Position numbers and translations under genes: made by a program
Shown here: positions 25,698 through 34,416 of the stretch, piece by piece
Layout: the number at the start of each line of letters is the position of its first letter
How positions within the stretch are numbered: the stretch's first letter is position 1
Source of the DNA: HKCCE3408 sp038530555
GTDB lineage: Bacteria; Pseudomonadota; Alphaproteobacteria; Rhodobacterales; Rhodobacteraceae
Assembly (NCBI GenBank): GCA_038530555.1
Contig: JBCBCN010000008.1
Coordinates: 151,510-215,509 of the forward strand
Direction: 5' to 3'
Length of the DNA stretch: 64,000 nt
The notes under the pieces: model-generated
Told to the model about the DNA's origin: nothing
Databases searched by the model: none
The model's input: the letters and a program-made list of their open reading frames with translations, nothing else

Positions 25698-26998
25698 AAG
25701 ATCTGACACCCGCCCGAGAGAGCCTCGATCCGATCGAAATCGCCTCGGTCGACGAGATCCGCGCGACACAGCTTGAGCGGATGAAATGGTCACTCAGCCA
25801 TGCTTATGAAAACGTGCCGATGTACCGGCAGCGCTTCGATGCGCAGGGCGTGCATCCGAGCGATCTGAAAAGCCTCGCCGATCTGGCGAAATTTCCCTTC
25901 ACGCTCAAAGACGACCTGCGCCAGAATTACCCATTCGGCCTTTTCGCCGTCCCGCGCGAGCAGATCGTGCGAGTGCATGCCTCCTCGGGCACGACGGGCA
26001 AGCCGACGGTCGTGGGCTACACCAAGGGCGATATCGAGATGTGGGCCGACATGGTCGCCCGTTCCATGCGCGCGAGCGGCACGCGGCCCGGGGATGTCGC
26101 GCATATCGCCTATGGATACGGCCTCTTCACCGGCGGTCTGGGCGCGCACTACGGCGCGGAAAGGCTGGGCTGTACCGTGGTTCCGGTCTCAGGCGGCATG
26201 ACCGAGCGGCAGGTGACGCTGATCGAGGATTTTCGGCCATCAACGATCATGGTCACGCCGTCTTATATGCTCAACATCCTGGAGCAATACCAAAAGGCGG
26301 GCCTCGATCCCCGCGACAGCCCGCTGAAGGTGGGGATTTTCGGGGCGGAGCCCTGGACCAACGCCATGCGGCGCGAGGTCGAAGAAGCCTTCGATATGCA
26401 CGCCGTCGATATCTATGGCCTGTCCGAAGTGCTGGGGCCCGGAGTGGCGAATGAATGCGTCGAGACCAAGGACGGTCTGCATATCTGGGAGGATCATTTT
26501 TACCCGGAGGTCATTGATCCAGAGACCGGCGCGGTCCTGCCTGATGGCGAGATGGGGGAGCTTGTCTTCACCACGCTGACCAAAGAGGGCCTTCCGATGA
26601 TCCGCTACCGCACGCGGGATCTCACTCGGCTGATGCCCGGCACGGCGCGGTCGATGCGGCGGATGGAAAAGATCACCGGGCGCTCGGACGACATGATCAT
26701 TCTGCGCGGCGTCAATGTCTTTCCCACCCAGATCGAGGAGCAGGTCCTCGCGATCCCGGAACTTGGCCCCTATTTCCAGATCGAGCTGACGCGCGAGGGC
26801 CGGATGGACGCGATGGCGGTCCGTGTCGAAGCGACGCCCGCCTCTGCGTCCCAAGGTGAGGCGACGGGCGCAGTGCTCGCGGCCAAGATCAAAGATGTCG
26901 TGGGGGTCTCCTGCACCGTCAGTGTCGGCGAGCCCGGCTCGGTCGAGCGCAGCCAGGGCAAAGCGCGCCGCGTCATCGACGCCCGCCCCAAGGATTAG
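25694..26998 (+). CDS. paaK: Phenylacetate-CoA ligase
   Basis: Activates phenylacetate to phenylacetyl-CoA with ATP. 434 residues, the normal length, starting at the ATG in the ATGA overlap with paaI; the longer frame from 25463 reads out of paaI and is spurious. Motifs: VHASSGTTGKPTVVGYT (nucleotide loop), MVTPSYMLNILEQYQ, YGLSEVLGPGVANEC, and IRYRTRDLTRLMPG with the C-terminal hinge GRSDDMIILRGVNVFPTQIEE. The tail KARRVIDARPK carries the conserved lysine area. paaR begins 4 bp after the stop. Confidence 0.96.
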   Translation: MKDLTPARESLDPIEIASVDEIRATQLERMKWSLSHAYENVPMYRQRFDAQGVHPSDLKSLADLAKFPFTLKDDLRQNYPFGLFAVPREQIVRVHASSGTTGKPTVVGYTKGDIEMWADMVARSMRASGTRPGDVAHIAYGYGLFTGGLGAHYGAERLGCTVVPVSGGMTERQVTLIEDFRPSTIMVTPSYMLNILEQYQKAGLDPRDSPLKVGIFGAEPWTNAMRREVEEAFDMHAVDIYGLSEVLGPGVANECVETKDGLHIWEDHFYPEVIDPETGAVLPDGEMGELVFTTLTKEGLPMIRYRTRDLTRLMPGTARSMRRMEKITGRSDDMIILRGVNVFPTQIEEQVLAIPELGPYFQIELTREGRMDAMAVRVEATPASASQGEATGAVLAAKIKDVVGVSCTVSVGEPGSVERSQGKARRVIDARPKD

Positions 26999-27002
26999 CG
27001 CC

Positions 27003-27614
27003 TTGGTCCGCACCATCGCCAAAGACCACGACGCCAAGCGGCAGCGGATCCTGGATGTGGCGGCGTCGGTCTTCGCCCGTGAGGGGATCGCGCGCGCCTC
27101 GATGAATGAGGTCGCCCGGGCCTGCGGCATCTCGAAGGCAAATATCTACCATTATTACGCCAGCAAGGACGATCTGCTGTTTGATATCCTCGACAGCTAT
27201 CTGTCCGAGCTGCGCGATCGGATTTGCGGGCTGGATCTGACGAGCGCGGCGCCGCCCGACTGCCTGCGCCTCATCTGTCAGGAGTTTCTGCTGGCCTATG
27301 AGGGGATGGATCATGAGCACAAGATCCAAACCGAAGGCCTGCCGCTGCTTGCGGTCGACAAGCAAGAGGTGCTGCGCGGCTATCAGCGCGACTTGGTGGG
27401 GCGGGTCTCGACCATCTTGACCGATTGCGCACCCAAGGCCCTGGCCCAAGACAAGGCGCTCAGGCGAGAGCTGACGATGTCGGTCTTTGGCATGCTGAAT
27501 TGGTTTTACATGTGGAAGCCCAGGGCCGACCGCGCGTCGCGTCTGAGCTATGGCGATAGGGTCGCGACCCTGATGCTAGAGGGGCTGCGCGGCTTCGAGG
27601 GCGACGACGCGTAG
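27003..27614 (+). CDS. paaR: TetR-family regulator of phenylacetate degradation
   Basis: 203 residues. No ATG fits the start; a TTG at 27003, four bases after the paaK stop, begins the expected MVRTIAKDHDAKR sequence. The HTH is ILDVAASVFAREGIARASMNEVARACGISKANIYHYYASKDDLLFDIL. The C-terminal helical part would bind the effector, presumably phenylacetyl-CoA as in other PaaR proteins. Probably represses from the ACCAACCGGTTGGT site upstream of paaI. A weak hairpin, AGGCGC/GCGCCT (27613-27628), covers the stop codon. Confidence 0.87.
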   Translation: MVRTIAKDHDAKRQRILDVAASVFAREGIARASMNEVARACGISKANIYHYYASKDDLLFDILDSYLSELRDRICGLDLTSAAPPDCLRLICQEFLLAYEGMDHEHKIQTEGLPLLAVDKQEVLRGYQRDLVGRVSTILTDCAPKALAQDKALRRELTMSVFGMLNWFYMWKPRADRASRLSYGDRVATLMLEGLRGFEGDDA

Positions 27615-27682
27615 GCGCCTGCGCGCCTTCAGGGCCAATCTTCAGGGTCTATAAAGTTACAAAAAAATCTGTTGGCGAGAAA

Positions 27683-27700
27683 TGCGTAACATGTTATGCA
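27683..27700. promoter_or_regulatory. Near-perfect 18-bp palindrome upstream of the thiolase gene
   Basis: TGCGTAACATGTTATGCA is an inverted repeat with one mismatched pair, 28 bp before the thiolase ATG. It differs clearly from the paaZ/paaI palindrome, so a different regulator may bind, PaaX being the obvious candidate in this cluster. No binding evidence can be seen. Confidence 0.5.
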
Positions 27701-27728
27701 AAAGTAGCCACGCTGCGCCGGAGCCTGA

Positions 27729-28925
27729 ATGTCCGCTTTCATCCTCGATGCCATTCGCACGCCGATCGGTCGCTATGGTGGAGCTTTGTCCTCCATCCGG
27801 ACCGATGACCTGGCGGCTCTGCCTATCGCGGAACTGGTTCGGCGCAACCCGGATGTGGATTTCGCGACCGTCGACGATGTGATCCTCGGCGATGCCAATC
27901 AGGCGGGCGAAGACAACCGCAATGTCGCTCGGATGGCCGCACTTCTGGCTGGTCTGCCCGACGCCGTGCCGGGAACCACGATCAACCGGCTCTGCGCCTC
28001 GGGCATGGATGCGGTGGGCATGGCCGCGCGCGCGATCAAGGCGGGCGATTACCGTCTGGCCATCGCGGGCGGTGTCGAGAGCATGAGCCGCGCACCCTTT
28101 GTGATGCCCAAGGCCGAGGCCGGGTTTTCGCGCGCCAATGCCGTCTATGACACAACCATCGGCTGGCGCTTTATCAATGCCAAGATGCAGGCCGACTATG
28201 GCACCGACACGATGCCCCAGACGGCGGACAACGTGGCCGATGACTACGCCGTCTCTCGCGAGGATCAGGATGCCTTCGCGGCTCGGTCTCAGGCGCGCTA
28301 TGCCGCCGCAGCCGAGGCGGGTCTTTTCGCCGACGAACTGCTCCGCGTGGAGGTCCCCCAGCGTAAGGGCGATCCGATCATCTTTGCCACCGATGAGCAC
28401 CCCCGCCCCGGCACCGATGTCGCAAGGCTCAGCAAGCTCAAGGGCGTGAACGGGCCCGACAAAACCGTCACGGCCGGTAACGCATCGGGCGTCAACGATG
28501 GCGCCGCGGCGCTTCTTTTGGGCGATGAGGCAGCGGCAAAAACCACGGCGCCCCTGGCCCGCGTCGTTGCCATGGCCGCCGCGGGCGTGGCGCCGCGCGT
28601 CATGGGCATCGGCCCGGTGCCTGCGGTGCGCAAGGTGCTGGAGCGGACGGGGCTCAGCCTGGATCAGATGGACGTGATTGAGTTGAACGAGGCATTCGCC
28701 GCGCAAGGCTTGGCCGTGCTTCGCGCGCTGGGACTGCCTGACGACGCGCCCCATGTGAACCCGAACGGCGGCGCCATCGCGCTGGGCCATCCCCTGGGCA
28801 TGTCGGGCGCCCGGCTTGTTATGACTGCGGCCTATCAGTTGCGCCGGACGGGCGGACGCTATGCGCTATGTACGATGTGTGTTGGCGTGGGCCAGGGCAC
28901 CGCACTCATTCTTGAACGCACGTAA
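27729..28925 (+). CDS. paaJ: 3-oxoadipyl-CoA/3-oxo-5,6-dehydrosuberyl-CoA thiolase
   Basis: 398 residues, thiolase class I. The nucleophile Cys lies in GTTINRLCASGMDAVGMAA, the His in NPNGGAIALGHPLGMSGARL, and the second Cys in ALCTMCVGVGQGTALILE. Cleaves beta-ketoadipyl-CoA to succinyl-CoA and acetyl-CoA, and the related C8 intermediate in phenylacetate breakdown. A GGAG site precedes the ATG. It starts the rightward run thiolase-paaABCDE-paaX. pcaF of the beta-ketoadipate pathway is essentially the same enzyme; the name paaJ is chosen from context. Confidence 0.93.
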   Translation: MSAFILDAIRTPIGRYGGALSSIRTDDLAALPIAELVRRNPDVDFATVDDVILGDANQAGEDNRNVARMAALLAGLPDAVPGTTINRLCASGMDAVGMAARAIKAGDYRLAIAGGVESMSRAPFVMPKAEAGFSRANAVYDTTIGWRFINAKMQADYGTDTMPQTADNVADDYAVSREDQDAFAARSQARYAAAAEAGLFADELLRVEVPQRKGDPIIFATDEHPRPGTDVARLSKLKGVNGPDKTVTAGNASGVNDGAAALLLGDEAAAKTTAPLARVVAMAAAGVAPRVMGIGPVPAVRKVLERTGLSLDQMDVIELNEAFAAQGLAVLRALGLPDDAPHVNPNGGAIALGHPLGMSGARLVMTAAYQLRRTGGRYALCTMCVGVGQGTALILERT

Positions 28926-28939
28926 GGGAGGAGACCCTC

Positions 28940-29917
28940 ATGTACGCACAAATGATCAAATCGGAAGCGAGCCAGGACGACCCCGAAAAGCTTGCCGCGT
29001 TCCAGGCGAGGATCGATGCGGGCGAGAAGATCGAGCCGAAAGACTGGATGCCCGAGGGCTATCGCAAGACGCTCATTCGCCAGATCGGGCAACATGCCCA
29101 TTCCGAGATCGTCGGCCAGCTGCCCGAGGGCAACTGGATCACCCGCGCCCCCTCGCTGGAGCGTAAGGCGAACCTCTTGGCCAAAGTGCAGGATGAGGCA
29201 GGGCACGGGCTCTACCTTTACTGTGCAGTCGAGACTCTGGGTGTTTCCCGCGATGAGCTGACCGAGATGCTTCTTGACGGACGGATGAAGTATTCCTCGA
29301 TCTTCAATTACCCCACGCTGACCTGGGCCGATATGGGCGCCGTTGGCTGGCTCGTGGATGGGGCGGCGATCATGAACCAGGTGCCGCTGCAGCGGACGTC
29401 CTTCGGCCCCTACGCCCGCGCCATGGTGCGGATCTGCAAGGAAGAGAGCTTCCACCAGCGCCAGGGCTATCACCTGCTGATGCATATGGTGAAGGGCACG
29501 CCCGAGCAAAAACGCATGTGCCAGGATGCCCTCAACCGCATGTGGTATCCCGCGCTGATGATGTTCGGCCCCTCCGACAAAGACAGCGTGCATTCGGCGC
29601 AGTCGATGGCCTGGAAGATCAAGATGAACACCAATGACGAGCTGCGCCAAAAGTTCGTCGATGAGACCGTGCCGCAGGCGGAATATCTGGGCCTGACCGT
29701 GCCCGATGAGAACCTGCGCTGGAACAAGGAGAAGGGCGGCTATGACTTCACCGAGCCCGATTGGTCCGAGTTCTTCGATGTCATCCAGGGCAACGGCCCC
29801 TGCAATGTCGACCGCCTCGCCGCACGGCAAAAGGCCTGGGACGATGGCGCCTGGGTGCGCGAGGCGATGCTGGCCCATGCCGACAAAAAGGCCGCGCGGC
29901 GCAAGGCGGCGGAGTAG
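28940..29917 (+). CDS. paaA: Phenylacetyl-CoA epoxidase, catalytic subunit A
   Basis: Di-iron oxygenase subunit that forms ring-1,2-epoxyphenylacetyl-CoA. 325 residues. The carboxylate/histidine ligands are in AKVQDEAGHGLYLY and KEESFHQRQGYHLLMHM; the substrate end includes MWYPALMMFGPSDKDS and the tail DWSEFFDVIQGNGPCN. A GGGAGG ribosome site precedes the ATG, 14 bp after the thiolase stop. It works with PaaC (structural partner), PaaB (bridging) and PaaE (reductase). Confidence 0.97.
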   Translation: MYAQMIKSEASQDDPEKLAAFQARIDAGEKIEPKDWMPEGYRKTLIRQIGQHAHSEIVGQLPEGNWITRAPSLERKANLLAKVQDEAGHGLYLYCAVETLGVSRDELTEMLLDGRMKYSSIFNYPTLTWADMGAVGWLVDGAAIMNQVPLQRTSFGPYARAMVRICKEESFHQRQGYHLLMHMVKGTPEQKRMCQDALNRMWYPALMMFGPSDKDSVHSAQSMAWKIKMNTNDELRQKFVDETVPQAEYLGLTVPDENLRWNKEKGGYDFTEPDWSEFFDVIQGNGPCNVDRLAARQKAWDDGAWVREAMLAHADKKAARRKAAE

Positions 29918-29921
29918 ACCC

Positions 29922-30206
29922 ATGTCTAGAGAATGGCCGCTTTGGGAGGTTTTTATCCGGGGACAGCACGGGATGAGCCACCGGCATGTCGGCTCGCTCC
30001 ATGCCCCGGATGAGGAGCGCGCGATCAAAAACGCCCGTGACGTCTATACCAGACGCAACGAGGGCGTGAGCATTTGGGTTGTCGAGGCGCGCCATATCGC
30101 GGCCTCCAGCCCTTCGGAGAAGGGCCCGATGTTCGATCCCTCCCGCGACAAGGTCTATCGCCATCCGACCTTCTATAAGATCCCCGATGATGTGGGGAAG
30201 ATGTGA
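29922..30206 (+). CDS. paaB: Phenylacetyl-CoA epoxidase subunit B
   Basis: 94 residues, the normal size. Contains EWPLWEVFIRGQHGMSHRHVGSLHAPDEERAI and ARDVYTRRNEGVSIWVV, the PaaB hallmark, and PMFDPSRDKVYRHPTFYKIPDDV at the end. PaaB joins PaaAC heterodimers and is needed for activity. Starts 4 bp after paaA and ends in a TGATG overlap with paaC. The longer open frame upstream (from 29706) lies inside paaA and is not used. Confidence 0.96.
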   Translation: MSREWPLWEVFIRGQHGMSHRHVGSLHAPDEERAIKNARDVYTRRNEGVSIWVVEARHIAASSPSEKGPMFDPSRDKVYRHPTFYKIPDDVGKM

Positions 30207-30982
30207 TGGCGGCTCAGGATTTATCGCATCAAGAGGCGCTCTTTGAGTTTCTCCTGCGCCAGGGCGACAACGCACTGGTTCTGGGCCACCGCCTGTCGGA
30301 ATGGTGCGGCATGGGGCCAGTGCTTGAGGAGGATATCGCGCTGGCCAATACCGCGCTCGATCTGATCGGGCAGACGCGCCTTTGGCTGAGCCTCGCGGGC
30401 GAGGTCGAAGGCAGAGGCCGGGGTGAGAATGAGCTGGCTTATCTGCGCGACGCCTATGATTTCCGCAACGCGCTGCTCCTCGAAGTGCCCAACGAGAACT
30501 TCGGCCGCACGATCCTGCGAGAGTTCTTCTTCGATGCGTTTCAACTGCCCTGGCTGACCGCGCTGACGGAAAGCCGCCATGAGCGTGTCGCCGAGATCGC
30601 GGCGAAATCCGCCAAGGAGGCCGCCTATCACCTGGAACGCTCCGCGGAGACGGTGATCGCCCTGGGTGACGGGACCGAGGAGAGCCACCGGATTATGGCC
30701 GAGGCGCTCGAATATCTCTGGCCCTATACCGGCGAGCTGATGCTCGATGACGCGGTGGATCAGGCGATGGTCGAGGACGCGGTCGCGCCCCTGCCCTCGA
30801 GCATCCGCCCGGCCTGGGATCAGAATGTCGACGCCTGTCTAGCCGAGGCCCTGCTGAGCCGGCCGGACAGCGATTTCGCCCATCGCGGCGGCCGCGCGGG
30901 ACTGCGCCATACCGAACATCTGGGCCATATGCTGGCGCAGATGCAGGTGCTCCAACGCTCTCATCCCGGCGCCACATGGTAG
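30206..30982 (+). CDS. paaC: Phenylacetyl-CoA epoxidase subunit C
   Basis: 258 residues. Ferritin-like structural partner of PaaA, without a full metal site. Recognised by LRQGDNALVLGHRLSEWCGMGPVLEEDIALANTALDLIGQTRLW, LREFFFDAFQLPWL and LKEAAYH-type segments, with a C-terminal GRAGLRHTEHLGHMLAQMQVLQRSHPGATW typical of PaaC. Start overlaps the paaB stop by one base (TGATG); the stop overlaps the paaD start by 7 bp. Confidence 0.96.
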   Translation: MAAQDLSHQEALFEFLLRQGDNALVLGHRLSEWCGMGPVLEEDIALANTALDLIGQTRLWLSLAGEVEGRGRGENELAYLRDAYDFRNALLLEVPNENFGRTILREFFFDAFQLPWLTALTESRHERVAEIAAKSAKEAAYHLERSAETVIALGDGTEESHRIMAEALEYLWPYTGELMLDDAVDQAMVEDAVAPLPSSIRPAWDQNVDACLAEALLSRPDSDFAHRGGRAGLRHTEHLGHMLAQMQVLQRSHPGATW

Positions 30983-31446
30983 AGGCAGAGACCATAACCG
31001 AGGCCCAGATTTGGGGCTGGCTCGAGGATGTGCCCGATCCGGAAATCCCGGTGATCTCGGTCGTGGATCTGGGCGTGATCCGCGGTGTGGAGCTGTCGGA
31101 TGGCGGGGCGGTCATCACGATCACGCCGACCTATTCGGGCTGTCCCGCGATGTCGATTATTTCCCTCGATATCGAGCTGGCCCTGGCCAAGCGCGGCCTC
31201 GAAAAGGTGAGCTTCAAGACCAAGCTCGCCCCGGCCTGGACCACGGATTGGCTGTCTGCGAAGGGCCGCGCACGGCTGGAGGATTACGGCATCGCGCCGC
31301 CCCAGCCCGCAGGCGGGCCCGAGCGCTGTCCGCATTGCAAAAGCACGGCCGTCGAAAAGGTCAGCCAATTCGGCTCGACCGCCTGCAAGGCACAGTGGCG
31401 CTGCGGCGACTGCCTGGAACCCTTCGACTATTTCAAGTGCATCTGA
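30976..31446 (+). CDS. paaD: PaaD, assembly factor of the epoxidase (MIP18/DUF59 family)
   Basis: 156 residues. The N-terminal DUF59-like part has LEDVPDPEIPVISVVDLGVIRGV and TPTYSGCPAMSIISLDIELAL, with the reactive Cys of the iron-sulphur assembly family. The C-terminal zinc ribbon is RCPHCKS ... FGSTACKAQWRCGDCLEPFDYFKC. Thought to help mature the epoxidase metal or iron-sulphur centres. Overlaps paaC by 7 bp and precedes paaE by 12 bp. Confidence 0.95.
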   Translation: MVEAETITEAQIWGWLEDVPDPEIPVISVVDLGVIRGVELSDGGAVITITPTYSGCPAMSIISLDIELALAKRGLEKVSFKTKLAPAWTTDWLSAKGRARLEDYGIAPPQPAGGPERCPHCKSTAVEKVSQFGSTACKAQWRCGDCLEPFDYFKCI

Positions 31447-31458
31447 GGACCGCGAAGA

Positions 31459-32523
31459 ATGCCCAGATTCCATGAAATGACCGTTACCGACATCGACAAA
31501 ACGATCCGCGACGCCGTCGTGGTCACCCTGGATCCCGACGGTGCCGATTTCAGCTTCACGCCCGGCCAATACCTGACCTTCCGCCGCGATTTCGACGGCG
31601 AAGAGCTGCGCCGCTCCTATTCCATCTGTTCAGGCCGTGAGGACGGGGTGCTGCAGGTGGGGATCAAGCGCGTCGATGGTGGTGCGTTCTCGACCTGGGC
31701 CAATACCGATCTCAAGATCGGCGACCGCCTTGAGGCGATGCCGCCCATGGGCAGTTTTTACGCCGCCCCGGACGCGGACGCGCCGCATTTTCTGGGCTTC
31801 GCCGCCGGCTCGGGTATCACGCCGATCCTGTCGATCCTTCGCAGCGAGCTGGCCGCCAACCCGCTGGCGGAATTCACCCTCGTTTACGCCAATCGCAACA
31901 TCAACACGATCATGTTCCGCGATGAGCTGGCCGATCTCAAAGACCTCTATATGGGGCGCTTCAATCTGATCCATGTTCTCACCGACGAGGCGCAGGATAT
32001 CGATCTTTTCCAGGGCCGCATCGACGGGCAGAAATGCGCGGATCTGTTCGCGCGCTGGATCGATGTCGCCTCGGTAAACACCGCGTTCATCTGCGGCCCC
32101 GAAGGCATGATGACGGCCGTTGCGTCCTCGCTGGAGGCGCATGGCCTGCGCAAAGATCAGATCCGCTTCGAGCTGTTCGCCAGCGCGCAGCCCGGTCGCG
32201 CAAAGCTCCGCCCCAGATCCGATGCCGACCGGACGGAGGGGATCGCGGCCCGCGTCACCCTGGATGGGGAGAGCCGCAGTTTCACGATGGACCGCGATGT
32301 CAGCCTGCTTGAGGCGGCGATCACCAACAAGGTGGACGCGCCCTATGCTTGCAAGGCCGGCGTCTGTTCGACCTGCAAGTGCAAGGTCTTGCGCGGTGAG
32401 GTGGAGATGCTCGCCAATCACGCGCTAGAGGATTATGAGGTCGAGCAAGGATATGTCCTGAGTTGTCAGGCCTTCGCGAGATCGGATGATGTGGTTTGGG
32501 ATTATGATCAAGCCGGACATTAG
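31459..32523 (+). CDS. paaE: Phenylacetyl-CoA epoxidase reductase subunit E
   Basis: 354 residues. Passes electrons from NADPH through FAD and a plant-type [2Fe-2S] centre to PaaA. FAD-binding RSYSICSG; NAD(P) fold GFAAGSGITPILSILRS; CGPEGMM near the end of that domain; and the C-terminal ferredoxin domain with ligands in YACKAGVCSTCKCKVLRGEVEM and the last Cys in VLSCQAFA. All four cysteines are present. Confidence 0.96.
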   Translation: MPRFHEMTVTDIDKTIRDAVVVTLDPDGADFSFTPGQYLTFRRDFDGEELRRSYSICSGREDGVLQVGIKRVDGGAFSTWANTDLKIGDRLEAMPPMGSFYAAPDADAPHFLGFAAGSGITPILSILRSELAANPLAEFTLVYANRNINTIMFRDELADLKDLYMGRFNLIHVLTDEAQDIDLFQGRIDGQKCADLFARWIDVASVNTAFICGPEGMMTAVASSLEAHGLRKDQIRFELFASAQPGRAKLRPRSDADRTEGIAARVTLDGESRSFTMDRDVSLLEAAITNKVDAPYACKAGVCSTCKCKVLRGEVEMLANHALEDYEVEQGYVLSCQAFARSDDVVWDYDQAGH

Positions 32524-32556
32524 CGCGCCCTACCGCCGCGCATCGCGGGCGCGCCC

Positions 32557-33312
32557 GTGACGACCCTCGGGAGCGGTCTGGAAGTGCCTGCGTCCTCGGC
32601 GCAGACGCAAATCGCAGAGCTTGTCGGCCTGGACACGCTCAAGACCTGGTCCCTCATCGCGACGCTTTTCGGCGATCTCGACGGCGAGGAGCTGTCCGGC
32701 GCCCAGATCCGCCGTTTGCTCTCCCATATCGGCCTCAAGCCCGAGGCGATCCGCGTGGCGCTGCACCGCCTGAGGTCCGACGGCTGGATCGTCTCAACGA
32801 AACAGGGGCGGGAGGCGGTCTATCGGATGTCGCCCACGGCCCGCGCCGAAACCCGCACCGTGGCCCCGAGCATCTACCGCGACCCGGCAGAGCCCGCTGA
32901 GCCCTGGCAGTTCGAACTTTTTCGCGACGCGCCGACAAATCCGCGCGCGATCCTCCTCAATCGTAATCTCGGACTTGTTCCCGGAGGCGCAGGCAACTCT
33001 GATCCTGAGACACTCGCGCTACGTCTCGACGGCGCGACGCTGCCCGCCTGGGTGGAGTCGTCCCTGGTGTCGGACCATCTGCGCGACATCGCCCAGAGGC
33101 TTTCTGCCTTGGCCGCGGGCTATACCGGGCAAGCCCGCGAGATCGATGCGCTCACCACGCGGCTGCTCGTCCTGCACCACTGGCGCCGCATCGCGCTCAG
33201 ACCCGGAAGCTGGGCCCATGCCAGCCTGCTCCCCCAGGGCGCTATTGCCCGCTGCCACGTCGCCGTTTTCGACTTTCTGGCGCGAACCGAGCGGATGACC
33301 GAGGCGTTTTGA
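32557..33312 (+). CDS. paaX: PaaX-family transcriptional repressor
   Basis: 251 residues from a GTG start. The N-terminal winged helix is TLFGDLDGEELSGAQIRRLLSHIGLKPEAIRVALHRLRSDGWIVSTKQGREAVYRMSP, typical of PaaX; the C-terminal part has LLVLHHWRRIALRPGSW and CHVAVFDFL, matching the PaaX C-terminal domain. Known PaaX proteins repress paa genes and respond to phenylacetyl-CoA. A second regulator alongside PaaR is notable. It begins 33 bp after paaE. Confidence 0.9.
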   Translation: MTTLGSGLEVPASSAQTQIAELVGLDTLKTWSLIATLFGDLDGEELSGAQIRRLLSHIGLKPEAIRVALHRLRSDGWIVSTKQGREAVYRMSPTARAETRTVAPSIYRDPAEPAEPWQFELFRDAPTNPRAILLNRNLGLVPGGAGNSDPETLALRLDGATLPAWVESSLVSDHLRDIAQRLSALAAGYTGQAREIDALTTRLLVLHHWRRIALRPGSWAHASLLPQGAIARCHVAVFDFLARTERMTEAF

Positions 33313-33396
33313 GCTCCGCGACTGCAGGGTAACCGATCCCATCTCGACCCCGACCGCCCATCGTTTATGGTCCCGCTAGGCATCAAGGAGAGCGGC

Positions 33397-34395
33397 ATGG
33401 ATAGACGCAAGCTGGGCGCGAACGGGCCCGAGATCGGGGCCGTGGGCTATGGCGCCATGTCGTTTTCGAATTTCTACGGGCCCACCAATGAGGCCGAGAG
33501 CCACGCGATCCTCGATCTTTGCCGTGCGCGCGGCCTCACCCATCTCGACAGCGCGAATGTCTACGGCATGGGCAAATCCGAAGCGGCCATCGGCAGCTAT
33601 CTCGCCCGCGATCCCGGCGCGCGCGACGCCTTCGTCATTGCCACGAAGGCCACGATCACGCGGGATGCGGATGGCAATCGCCTCTTTGACAACACGCTCG
33701 AGCATCTGGAGGCGGAGCTCGATGCCTCACTCACGCGGCTCGGGGTCGATTGCGTCGATCTTTTCTATGCGCACCGGCGCGATCCGCGCCTGACGCCGGA
33801 GGAAACAGCGGGCAATCTGGGCCGGTTGGTCGAGAAGGGCAAAACCCGCGCGATTGGCCTGTCGGAGGTGTCGCCCGCCACCCTAAGGCGCGCCCATGCT
33901 GTGCATCCCGTGGCCGCCGTGCAGTCGGAATATTCACTGTCGACGCGCTTTCCGGAGCTGGGCCTAGTGCAGACCTGTGCCGAGCTTGGCGTGGCGATGG
34001 TGGCATTCTCGCCCGTAGGCCGCTCGCTTCTGACCGATCACCCGATCCCGCGTGAGCGCATTCCAGATCTGCCGTTTCTGGCCAGCAATCCCCGCTTTAT
34101 CGAGCCGAACCTGACCGAGAATTTGCGCCTGACCGATGGGTTGCGGGCGCTGGCGTCTGAGATGGGCACCTCGGCGGCGGCGCTGTCAATCGCCTGGCTT
34201 CTGGCCCAGGGCGATCACGTGATCCCTATTCCGGGCACGCGGTCGGTGGCGCATCTGGGCGAGTGCCTGGACGGTGCGGATCTGAATCTGAGCCAGGACG
34301 ACCTGGCGCGGATCGAGGCCGTGCTGCCGGTGGGCTGGGCCCATGGCGACCGCTACACCGATGCACAATGGATCGGTCCAGAGCGGTATTGCTGA
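33397..34395 (+). CDS. Aldo/keto reductase
   Basis: 332 residues; ATG at 33397 with AAGGAG upstream (the frame opens 30 bp earlier). (alpha/beta)8 reductase with the catalytic tetrad visible: Asp and Tyr in LTHLDSANVYGMGKSE, Lys in VIATKATIT, and His in DLFYAHRRDP. The NADPH-binding C-terminus includes VIPIPGTRSVAHLGECLDGADLNLS. Closest in style to AKR11/13-type reductases of broad aldehyde specificity. Substrate not predictable; it follows paaX but need not belong to the pathway. Confidence 0.9.
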   Translation: MDRRKLGANGPEIGAVGYGAMSFSNFYGPTNEAESHAILDLCRARGLTHLDSANVYGMGKSEAAIGSYLARDPGARDAFVIATKATITRDADGNRLFDNTLEHLEAELDASLTRLGVDCVDLFYAHRRDPRLTPEETAGNLGRLVEKGKTRAIGLSEVSPATLRRAHAVHPVAAVQSEYSLSTRFPELGLVQTCAELGVAMVAFSPVGRSLLTDHPIPRERIPDLPFLASNPRFIEPNLTENLRLTDGLRALASEMGTSAAALSIAWLLAQGDHVIPIPGTRSVAHLGECLDGADLNLSQDDLARIEAVLPVGWAHGDRYTDAQWIGPERYC

Positions 34396-34416
34396 GCCGT
34401 TTTGGGTAAGCGGGGC

